NCBI GenBank assembly: GCA_002746425.1
Contig: NVXB01000009.1
Span: 6,788-13,267, forward strand
DNA from: Hyphomicrobiales bacterium
GTDB taxonomy: Bacteria > Pseudomonadota > Alphaproteobacteria > Rhizobiales > GCA-2746425
DNA length: 6,480 nucleotides
Reading direction: 5' to 3'
Part shown: piece by piece, positions 1-4,555 of the stretch
How the letters are laid out: each line of letters starts with the position of its first letter
Position numbering within the stretch: the first letter of the stretch is position 1
Program-made: the position numbers and the translations under genes
Notes under the pieces: generated by a model
Database searches by the model: none
What the model was told of the DNA's origin: nothing
The model's input: the letters and a program-made list of their open reading frames with translations, nothing else

Positions 1-180
1 GTGGGGATTTCATTCTATGCCTTTTTCAAGAATAAGAATGACAATCCTGAATTGTTGATGGAAGCGGCGCGGTGGTGGATTGAAACGCACAAATTTGACC
101 ATTTTGAAAAGGCGTTAAAAATCCAGCGCATTGTTGAGGAAATGGACCAAAGCCCCAATCAGGCCCTTGGGCCTGATTGA
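1..180 (+). CDS. C-terminal part of a small DUF6500-like protein (5' end outside window)
   Basis: The window opens in frame 1 and reads 59 codons to a TGA at 178-180. The visible tail contains the segments GISFYAFFKNKNDNPELLME and ARWWIETHKFDHFEKA, and ends in a Gln/Pro-rich, non-conserved stretch. It is acidic, Trp-rich, soluble and without a membrane segment. From memory this resembles DUF6500, a family of roughly 70-80 residue alphaproteobacterial proteins of unknown function, so only about 15-20 N-terminal residues would be missing. The family name is tentative and no function is known. Its last codons form the left and right arms of a hairpin. The next gene is convergent. The true start cannot be seen; the GTG at position 1 is probably an internal Val codon. 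Confidence 0.7.
   Translation: MGISFYAFFKNKNDNPELLMEAARWWIETHKFDHFEKALKIQRIVEEMDQSPNQALGPD
156..179. terminator. Hairpin over the stop codon of the first gene, probable terminator
   Basis: CAATCAGGCCC (156-166) is a perfect inverse of GGGCCTGATTG (169-179), giving a 10-11 bp GC-rich stem with a TT or CTTG loop. It lies at the 3' end of the first gene, includes two bases of its TGA, and sits between convergent genes. Downstream on the plus strand comes AATTTGTTA, a poor U-tract. It may therefore be a weak intrinsic terminator or simply a 3' end-stabilising stem. No T-run follows on the minus side, so it is not clearly bidirectional. Confidence 0.55.
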
Positions 181-206
181 ATTTGTTACATCATTTGAAA
201 TATGAA

Positions 207-635
207 TTACGCAGCTGTTGCAGCGCGCAAACCAGCAATATGCTTGTCCCAGCCCCCATCCAGCGCCATCAGCAAGTTGAGTGCTGCCTCGCCTGCAGCA
301 GCTTCAATGCCTTCATGTTTTAACGACAGTTTTGTACCACCGGCGCAGGCATCTAAGGTCCAGGTTACCGTGGTCATCGCGCCGCCCAAAGGCTTGATGG
401 TAAAGGTGTAAACAAGGCGGTTGGGTTGATCCATCTCAAGCACCTGCCCCCAACATTGTGGCGTTTCGGTGCCGTCTTCATTCGTGTGGATCAATGCATA
501 GTCCTTGCCTTCTTGCATATTTTCCTTCGCTGGGTGGAACCATTGCCCCAATTTGTCTTTTTCCGTCAAAAAGGCCCATACAGTTTCACGAGATGCGGCG
601 AAAAAGGCGGATTTAGTGATGGTTGCTTCAGTCAT
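207..635 (-). CDS. SRPBCC / AHSA1-type START-like domain protein
   Basis: A 142-residue soluble protein with the single helix-grip fold typical of the AHSA1/SRPBCC family (usual length about 140-160). The N-terminal strand is followed by AASRETVWAFLTEKDKLGQW (residues 13-32), the usual family opening. A central beta-rich part contains WGQVLEMDQPNRLVYTF, and the long C-terminal helix begins at GGWDKHIAGL. Such proteins bind hydrophobic ligands in a deep cavity; the ligand cannot be predicted. An upstream in-frame start at 641 and longer versions to 692 exist, but the AAGGA at 644-648 sits 8 nt from the ATG at 635 and only 2 nt from that at 641, so 635 is preferred. The start overlaps the end of the arsR-like gene by 8 nt, so translation is probably coupled. 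It is the last gene of the minus-strand operon. ArsR plus SRPBCC is a well-known recurring pair in which the repressor controls both genes. Confidence 0.88.
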   Translation of the reverse strand: MTEATITKSAFFAASRETVWAFLTEKDKLGQWFHPAKENMQEGKDYALIHTNEDGTETPQCWGQVLEMDQPNRLVYTFTIKPLGGAMTTVTWTLDACAGGTKLSLKHEGIEAAAGEAALNLLMALDGGWDKHIAGLRAATAA

Positions 636-984
636 TTTCATTGTCCTTAGATAATTTGTTTTCAGCTTCAATTGCAGTGCCCAAAGCACCAAGCTTGTCG
701 TCCCAGAATTGGCTGAAATAGCTCAACCATTTTGTGGCAGATTTCATGCCCGATGGTTCCAGCCGGTTGACGCGCTCGCGCCCTTGCACCTGCACAGAAA
801 TCAGATGGCCTTCCTCCAAAATACCAAGGTGCTTGCGCACAGCGCCGCGCGTCATGTCAAAGCGTTCTGACACTTGCGCGATGGTCATGTCTTGCTGGCT
901 TAGATGCATCAGAATTTGCCGACGTGTTGGGTCCGCCAACGCCCGAAAAGCGCCCTGCTCTGCACTACTCATTTGGGTGCTCAT
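628..984 (-). CDS. ArsR/SmtB-family transcriptional repressor (non-metal type)
   Basis: A 118-residue winged-helix protein, the usual ArsR length. Residues 12-28 (AFRALADPTRRQIL core) form the classic first helix of the ArsR fold. Residues 33-57, with MTIAQVSERFDMTRGAVRKH, are the helix-turn-helix, and the wing lies around 62-75. The C-terminal helix has FWDDKLGAL, as in ArsR proteins paired with SRPBCC partners. There is not one cysteine in the protein and no ELCVCDL box, so it is not a thiol metal sensor of the ArsR/SmtB type. The start at 984 is chosen because its ATG overlaps the TGA of the upstream cupin gene as ATGA, a standard coupling junction. An ATG at 972 is an alternative, and the extension to 1056 would overlap the cupin gene deeply. 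No Shine-Dalgarno is evident, which fits translation by re-initiation. It probably represses its own operon through the palindromes at 1439-1483 (inference). Confidence 0.9.
   Translation of the reverse strand: MSTQMSSAEQGAFRALADPTRRQILMHLSQQDMTIAQVSERFDMTRGAVRKHLGILEEGHLISVQVQGRERVNRLEPSGMKSATKWLSYFSQFWDDKLGALGTAIEAENKLSKDNEND
644..648 (-). promoter_or_regulatory. Ribosome binding site deciding the SRPBCC start
   Basis: AAGGA on the minus strand, inside the last codons of the arsR-like gene. Spacing is 8 nt to the ATG at 635 and 2 nt to the ATG at 641, which favours 635 as the start. Confidence 0.6.
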
Positions 985-1427
985 TTGGTTATTGGCAGAA
1001 AATCGAATTTGCCATCCTGATAGAGAAAGGTCACGCAATCCACCTTGGAAAGGCACTTGCTGATATGAGCCAATCCGGCGGGAACTTTATAGTAAGAGCC
1101 AGGTGGCAACGGCACTTCCTGCCCATCTTTGTTATCCAGCGCGATGTTGGCAATTGTACCGCTCACCACCAGCCCATACATGTTGGCGGTTTTTACGTGT
1201 GGCGGGCTGACAAGGCCTGCGGGCAGCCGAACCATTGCCATATAAGATTCCTGAAACCGCTCCCCTTGCAACGGGGCAAAGCCGACGCCTTCTGCTGTGG
1301 TTTCCCACTGCAATTGCGACAGCGGCATGTGGATGATTTGCTTATCTTCCGCAGCAAATGCACTGGCGGTGTATGCACTAAAGGCACCCGCTAATAACAA
1401 GATTTTCATATGCTTTGAAACTGGCAT
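981..1427 (-). CDS. Exported cupin-fold protein (DUF4437-like)
   Basis: A 148-residue protein. Residues 1-25 form a Sec signal peptide: basic start (K5, H6, K8), hydrophobic core ILLLAGAFSAYTASA, and an AFA|AE cleavage site after about A25, so the mature protein should be periplasmic. The rest is one cupin barrel. Motif 1 is SPPHVKTANMYGLVVSGTI (residues 74-92, with H77) and motif 2 is LPPGSYYKVPAGLAHISKC (107-125, with H121). This resembles DUF4437 and related cupins. Only H77 and H121 are obvious metal-ligand candidates, so metal binding is uncertain; C125 and C131 could form a disulphide. The start at 1427 is supported by AAGGA at 1434-1438, 6 nt upstream; the internal ATG at 1409 has no such site. 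First gene of the operon, it ends in an ATGA overlap with the repressor. Substrate and reaction are unknown. Confidence 0.85.
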   Translation of the reverse strand: MPVSKHMKILLLAGAFSAYTASAFAAEDKQIIHMPLSQLQWETTAEGVGFAPLQGERFQESYMAMVRLPAGLVSPPHVKTANMYGLVVSGTIANIALDNKDGQEVPLPPGSYYKVPAGLAHISKCLSKVDCVTFLYQDGKFDFLPITK

Positions 1428-1433
1428 GATTTT

Positions 1434-1438
1434 TCCTT
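1434..1438 (-). promoter_or_regulatory. Ribosome binding site of the exported cupin gene
   Basis: AAGGA on the minus strand, 6 nt before the ATG at 1427. It fixes the longer of two possible starts and so the full signal peptide. Confidence 0.65.
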
Positions 1439-1483
1439 ATAATACCATTTGGTGATATTTTATATGATACCAAATGGTATTAT
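1439..1483. promoter_or_regulatory. Paired operator palindromes of the cupin-ArsR-SRPBCC operon
   Basis: Box 1 is ATACCATTTGGTGA (1442-1455) and box 2 is ATACCAAATGGTAT (1467-1480, a perfect palindrome with a central AA). Centres are 25 bp apart. The two boxes are also inverted relative to each other, giving a larger perfect 15-bp inverted repeat (1439-1453 against 1469-1483) around a 15-bp AT-rich middle. Box 2 lies between -35 and -10 and box 1 over the expected start site, the classic repressor arrangement. The likely binder is the ArsR protein of the operon (inference); the MarR protein upstream has clearly different boxes of its own. Confidence 0.75.
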
Positions 1484-1488
1484 GTCAA
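1459..1488 (-). promoter_or_regulatory. Sigma-70-type promoter of the cupin-ArsR-SRPBCC operon
   Basis: On the minus strand a perfect TTGACA (1483-1488) is followed by an 18-bp spacer and TATAAA (1459-1464); ATATAA at 1460-1465 would give 17 bp. The start of transcription should fall near 1450-1453, about 25 nt before the cupin ATG. One palindrome fills the spacer and the other covers the expected start site. Confidence 0.7.
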
Positions 1489-1532
1489 GTCGCATGAAAA
1501 CGCTGTTGATAAGCACACCTCGAAAGTAGAGA

Positions 1533-2018
1533 TCAGTCTTCGAAGCTGGACAGGTATTTGCCAAGTAGCTTGTTCAGGTCAGAAAACTCCTGGTCTGACA
1601 AAGCTGAGGTCAGCCGCGCCTGAGTTTCCACATGGGCCGTTACCGTGCCATCAATGGCCGCAAAGCCCTTTTTGGTCAGCGCTATAATAACACTGCGACC
1701 ATCCTCGGGGTTGTGAATGCGCTCCACCAAACCAGCCTTTGCCAATTGATCGATGCGGTTGGTCATGGTGCCCGATGTCACCATCATGGTGGCCAGCAAG
1801 TCGCTGGGGGACAATCGATAAGGCTCACCCGAGCGCCGCAAAGTGGCCAGCACATCGAAACTGGCGAAATTCAACCCGTGCTCAGCAAAGGTTTCGTCCA
1901 TGCCCTTGTCCAAATGGCGCGATAGCCGGATTAGCCTACCAATCAACCCCATTGGCCCGACATTGAGGTCTGGCCGTTCCCGGTTCCACTGCTCAGTTAT
2001 CTTATCGACTTTGTCCAT
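1533..2018 (-). CDS. MarR-family regulator, PecS/UrtR-like
   Basis: A 161-residue protein with the MarR winged-helix fold plus an extra N-terminal helix (residues 1-20), as in PecS, HucR and MftR. The helix-turn-helix covers about 67-97 (LSPSDLLATMMVTSGTMTNR). The wing is 98-114 with the hallmark EDGRSVIIALT, and long C-terminal helices for dimerisation follow. The four positions described as the urate signature in HucR (W20, D73, R80, R118) have plausible counterparts W11, D55, R62 and R100; the last three keep the exact HucR spacing. This supports a ligand-released repressor of the UrtR type, although urate itself is inferred. It diverges from an EamA exporter with two palindromes in between, the layout of pecS-pecM. 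The start at 2018 has only a weak GATGAG-like site upstream. The cupin operon follows 105 bp downstream on the same strand with its own promoter. Confidence 0.9.
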   Translation of the reverse strand: MDKVDKITEQWNRERPDLNVGPMGLIGRLIRLSRHLDKGMDETFAEHGLNFASFDVLATLRRSGEPYRLSPSDLLATMMVTSGTMTNRIDQLAKAGLVERIHNPEDGRSVIIALTKKGFAAIDGTVTAHVETQARLTSALSDQEFSDLNKLLGKYLSSFED

Positions 2019-2038
2019 AAGACATGCTCATCATTTTT

Positions 2039-2056
2039 TATCTTGACGTCAAGCTA
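2039..2056. promoter_or_regulatory. MarR-type operator 1
   Basis: CTTGACGTCAAG (2042-2053) is a perfect 12-bp palindrome. With flanks it becomes an 18-bp near-palindrome with one mismatched pair. It is typical of MarR/PecS-family sites (TTGA-N2-TCAA core) and lies about 20 bp before the regulator gene's start codon. Confidence 0.75.
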
Positions 2057-2062
2057 TATAAC

Positions 2063-2080
2063 TATCTTGATATCAAGATA
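2063..2080. promoter_or_regulatory. MarR-type operator 2
   Basis: TATCTTGATATCAAGATA is a perfect 18-bp palindrome with the same TTGA/TCAA core as the first site. Centres are 24 bp apart. Together the two sites fill most of the 80-bp divergent intergenic region, so one regulator could repress both genes. The divergent promoters must overlap the boxes, but I could not assign -10 and -35 elements with confidence. Confidence 0.82.
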
Positions 2081-2098
2081 ATATTTGGACAATATAAA

Positions 2099-2947
2099 AT
2101 GGCACGCAACACCGACATTCTCATCACCGCGATTGCGCCCGCAATCTGGGGCAGCACGTATCTGGTGACCAGCGAGCTGCTTCCCGCAGGCCATCCAATG
2201 ACCATGGCGATGCTGCGTGCTCTGCCCGCCGGGCTGTTACTGCTGTTGATCGTGCGCAAATTGCCAACCGGCTTTTGGTGGCCCCGGATTTTTATATTAG
2301 GCGCGCTCAATTTCTCATTTTTCTGGTGGTTCTTGTTTATCGCAGCCTATCGATTGCCCGGCGGGGTCGCGGCTACAGTTGGTGCCATTCAACCGCTCGT
2401 CGTCATCTTTTTGGCCCGGCTGTTTTTGAGCAAGGCCATTTCTGGCATATCCATCGTTGCAGCCATTGCCGGATTGGGCGGCGTGGCGCTTTTGACGCTA
2501 ACGCATCAAGCAACACTGGACCCTATCGGCATCGCAGCGGGTTTGGCAGGCGCAGTATCGATGGCGGGTGGCACCGTCCTAACCCGGCGCTGGCAACCGC
2601 CGGTATCTCTGCTGACCTTCACTGCGTGGCAGCTATCTGCTGGCGGCATTATGTTGCTTCCGGTTGCGCTATGGCTGGAGCCGCCGTTGGCACCGCTCAC
2701 CAGCGCCAATATGCTTGGCCTCATTTACCTCGGGCTGATCGGCGCGGTGTTTACCTATGTGCTGTGGTTCCGAGGCATTGCGCGGTTTGAGCCGCATGTT
2801 GTGGCAGCTCTGGGCTTTCTCAGCCCCGTGTCGGCCGTTATTCTGGGTTGGTTGGTGCTGGACCAAAGCCTGAATTTCTGGCAGATTATTGCGGTTCTGA
2901 TCGTACTTGCCAGTGTTTGGCTGAGCCAGCAAACACGCTTCAGTTAG
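2099..2947 (+). CDS. EamA/DMT-family inner-membrane exporter, PecM-like
   Basis: A 282-residue, highly hydrophobic protein of the drug/metabolite transporter superfamily with two EamA repeats and about ten transmembrane helices. The first repeat runs roughly from residue 5 to 135, with the signature AIAPAIWGSTYLVTSELL near the start. The second spans about 145-278, with PVSAVILGWLVLDQ near the end, the usual EamA repeat end. The N-terminus resembles PecM, annotated as an indigoidine or small-metabolite exporter, which fits its divergence from a PecS-like regulator. Transported substrate is unknown. The start at 2099 is preferred because it puts helix 1 at the N-terminus and leaves the operators non-coding; GGA at 2087-2089 is a weak ribosome site 9 nt upstream. 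The in-frame ATG at 2024 would translate through both operators. Confidence 0.9.
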   Translation: MARNTDILITAIAPAIWGSTYLVTSELLPAGHPMTMAMLRALPAGLLLLLIVRKLPTGFWWPRIFILGALNFSFFWWFLFIAAYRLPGGVAATVGAIQPLVVIFLARLFLSKAISGISIVAAIAGLGGVALLTLTHQATLDPIGIAAGLAGAVSMAGGTVLTRRWQPPVSLLTFTAWQLSAGGIMLLPVALWLEPPLAPLTSANMLGLIYLGLIGAVFTYVLWFRGIARFEPHVVAALGFLSPVSAVILGWLVLDQSLNFWQIIAVLIVLASVWLSQQTRFS

Positions 2948-2955
2948 ACAGTTGA

Positions 2956-3002
2956 TTGACATTATCCCTGACTTGACATCATCCCATATTTGATATTATT
3001 TC
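2956..3002 (+). repeat. Three 13-bp direct repeats with 17-bp period upstream of the XRE gene
   Basis: TTGACATTATCCC (2956-2968), TTGACATCATCCC (2973-2985) and TTGATATTATTTC (2990-3002) start exactly 17 bp apart. Copies 1 and 2 match at 12 of 13 bases, and copies 1 and 3 at 10 of 13. They fill the 61-bp gap between the exporter stop and the regulator ATG, and the last ends 6 nt before the ATG. Copies 1 and 2 each contain TTGACA; from copy 2 a TATTAT at 2994-2999 lies 15 bp further on. Most likely this is an iterated regulator site overlapping the promoter of the XRE-GNAT operon (inference). Confidence 0.65.
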
Positions 3003-3008
3003 TCATAT

Positions 3009-3563
3009 ATGGAAATATCGACAGATCAACGTATCGCCGAGCGCCTGAAGCTTTTGCGCAATGAACGCCAATGGTCTCTGGACGATCTTGCCCAGCGCAG
3101 CACTGTCAGTCGGGCGACGCTCTCTCGGTTGGAAAACGGTGATGTCAGCCCCACCACAAATGTGCTTGGCAAACTGTGCGCTGCCTTTGGGCTGACGCTG
3201 TCGCGACTGATGCATATGGTTGAGGATGATTTTACACCGCTCATCACCCGCAACTCTCAGCCACAATGGCATGATGAGAACAGTGGTTTTAAGCGACGCT
3301 CGGTCTCCCCGCCTGCCCAAATGCTGGCGGGTGAAGTGCTGGAATGCGAGTTAGCGCCAGATACATCTCTCTCCTATGACAATCCGCCCAGGCCAGGGTT
3401 GGAGCATCATTTGATGCTTGTTGAAGGGCGACTTGAGGTGACGATTGAGGGTATTTGCCATGCCATGGTGGCCGGTGATTGCCTGCGCTACCAGCTTACC
3501 GGTGCCAGCCTTTTTAAGACCGCCGACAACAGCAGCGCCCGATATTTTCTCTTTATTGTGTGA
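3009..3563 (+). CDS. XRE-family regulator with C-terminal cupin domain
   Basis: A 184-residue protein. Residues 8-65 are an XRE/Cro helix-turn-helix: RIAERLKLLRNERQWSLDDL, then SRATLSRLENGDVSPTT with the recognition helix, and a closing LGKLCAAFGLTLSRLM. A linker around 72-100 leads to a small cupin domain (about 105-183) with EHHLMLVEGRLEVTIEG and a MVAGDCLRY turn. This HTH-cupin layout and length are standard for regulators that sense a small metabolite through the cupin barrel. The start is the first ATG in frame. No Shine-Dalgarno precedes it (TTTCTCAT), and a promoter in the repeats would start transcription almost at the ATG, so the mRNA may be leaderless or nearly so. It is followed after 6 nt by the GNAT gene, which it probably controls together with itself. 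Confidence 0.9.
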   Translation: MEISTDQRIAERLKLLRNERQWSLDDLAQRSTVSRATLSRLENGDVSPTTNVLGKLCAAFGLTLSRLMHMVEDDFTPLITRNSQPQWHDENSGFKRRSVSPPAQMLAGEVLECELAPDTSLSYDNPPRPGLEHHLMLVEGRLEVTIEGICHAMVAGDCLRYQLTGASLFKTADNSSARYFLFIV

Positions 3564-3569
3564 GACCGC

Positions 3570-4100
3570 ATGACCCAGCAAACCAACATCACCAAATTTT
3601 CCGCAGATGACATTTTTGATCATATTGATGAGCTGAGCGCTCTTATGCATGCCTGCGTAGCGGATGGCGCGAGCATTGGTTATATACTGCCGTTTTCGTT
3701 GCAGGACAGCGAAGTATTCTGGCGGCAAAAAGTACTTCCTGGCGTGCAAGAAAGCACCGTCATTCTTCTGATCGCCCTTTATGATGGGCAGATCGCCGGG
3801 GCTGTGCAGCTGGATTATGGCACGCCGCCCAACCAGCCCCACCGGGCAGAAGTGCGCAAACTGGTTGTGCATCCAGACTTTCGCCGCAAAGGCATTGCCC
3901 GAGCGCTGATGGCAGAGCTGGAATTACGCGCCAAACAACTCAACCGCAGCCTGCTTACGCTCGACACACGCACGGGCGATAAGGCAGAACCTCTTTACGC
4001 TTCGATGGGCTATGAAACCGTTGGCGCGATTCCAAACTTCTGTCTTGATGTTGAAGGCAACCAACTGGATCCGACGACCATCATGTTCAAAGCGATCTAG
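3570..4100 (+). CDS. GNAT-family N-acetyltransferase
   Basis: A 176-residue single-domain GNAT enzyme that would transfer an acetyl group from acetyl-CoA to an amine. Strand beta-4 and motif A are clear: EVRKLVVHPDFRRKGIARAL (residues 94-113), with the pyrophosphate-binding RRKGIA loop at 105-110. Motif B follows around 126-150, with LTLDTRTGDKAEPLYASMGY ending in the conserved Tyr-x-x-x-Gly-Tyr part. The N-terminal half (10-60) should form the acceptor site. The acceptor is unknown; a small molecule is more likely than a protein because the gene sits next to a ligand-sensing regulator. It starts 6 nt after the stop of the XRE-cupin gene, with a weak GAG just before the ATG, so co-transcription is very likely. 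It ends 9 nt from the convergent RidA gene, with no evident terminator between them. Confidence 0.92.
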   Translation: MTQQTNITKFSADDIFDHIDELSALMHACVADGASIGYILPFSLQDSEVFWRQKVLPGVQESTVILLIALYDGQIAGAVQLDYGTPPNQPHRAEVRKLVVHPDFRRKGIARALMAELELRAKQLNRSLLTLDTRTGDKAEPLYASMGYETVGAIPNFCLDVEGNQLDPTTIMFKAI

Positions 4101-4109
4101 ACAAAAAAC

Positions 4110-4517
4110 CTACTCGCCCCAACCTGCAATCACCGCATCCACTTCAATCTCGATTAGCCATTCTGGATTGACGAATTTATCCACCGACATGATGGTATCA
4201 ACCGGCCTGATGTCGCGAAAATACTCTTTCTTGACATCAATCGCGGCTTTCCAATCCTCAATATTGATCAGCAAAACGCGGGTGCGCACCACGTCTTCCA
4301 GCCCAGAACCCGCCTGCTCAAGTGAGGCTTTGATAATCTCAATGCATTGACGCGTTTGAGCTGCAACATCTTCCACGCCAACAGTTTTGCCATCTGGCCC
4401 AACCGGCGCAGTACCGCCTACCGAGATAAAAGGGCCAACGCGTACAGCGCGGCTAAACCCGGCAATTGCTTCCATGGGGTTGCCGTTTGAAATCAATTCT
4501 CGATCAAAAACCTTCAT
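4110..4517 (-). CDS. RidA/YjgF-family protein, catalytic Arg apparently absent
   Basis: A 135-residue protein with the YjgF/YER057c/UK114 fold over its whole length, normally a trimer with active sites between subunits. Visible landmarks are SRAVRVGPFISVGGTAPVGP (22-41), the QTRQCIEIIKASLEQAG helix (54-70), and LIEIEVDAVI (121-130) near the end. In RidA proper (E. coli R105, in PARS) an arginine holds the imine acid substrate's carboxylate. Here the aligned stretch is RPVDTIMSV (104-112), placing D107 at that position, as in subfamilies reported to lack imine deaminase activity. Function is therefore open. The start at 4517 is preferred because the G-rich GGGTGGGA lies 6 nt upstream; in-frame ATG 4523 and GTG 4529 overlap or abut that site. 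It converges with the GNAT gene and is preceded by the DUF1772 gene on the same strand (38 nt gap). Confidence 0.9.
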   Translation of the reverse strand: MKVFDRELISNGNPMEAIAGFSRAVRVGPFISVGGTAPVGPDGKTVGVEDVAAQTRQCIEIIKASLEQAGSGLEDVVRTRVLLINIEDWKAAIDVKKEYFRDIRPVDTIMSVDKFVNPEWLIEIEVDAVIAGWGE

Positions 4518-4555
4518 TGTCATTCCCACCCAAAATTTGTTCAGCCGCCAACCAA

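Noticed and set aside
985..1056. Longer N-terminus for the ArsR-like protein
   Set aside because: It would overlap the end of the cupin gene by more than 70 nt; the ATGA junction at 984 is far more usual.
924..1394. 156-codon open frame on the plus strand opposite the cupin and arsR-like genes
   Set aside because: It is antisense to two well-supported genes with recognisable domains, has no family resemblance and no ribosome site; a shadow frame.
1539..1546. CTTCGAAG palindrome at the end of the MarR gene
   Set aside because: Eight bases inside a coding region, no T-run and no partner; expected by chance.
2024..2098. Longer N-terminus for the EamA exporter from the ATG at 2024
   Set aside because: It would translate through both MarR operators and add a Tyr/Ile-rich stretch not expected in the family.
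2275..2790. 171-codon open frame in another plus-strand frame inside the exporter gene
   Set aside because: Translation gives an Arg/His/Cys-rich sequence typical of an out-of-frame reading of a membrane protein gene.
2956..3002. CRISPR-like reading of the three spaced repeats
   Set aside because: The units are only 13 bp with 4-bp gaps, far below CRISPR repeat and spacer sizes, and no cas genes are present.
3351..3872. 173-codon open frame on the minus strand opposite the XRE and GNAT genes
   Set aside because: It overlaps conserved motifs of both genes on the other strand and its product shows no domain; a shadow frame.
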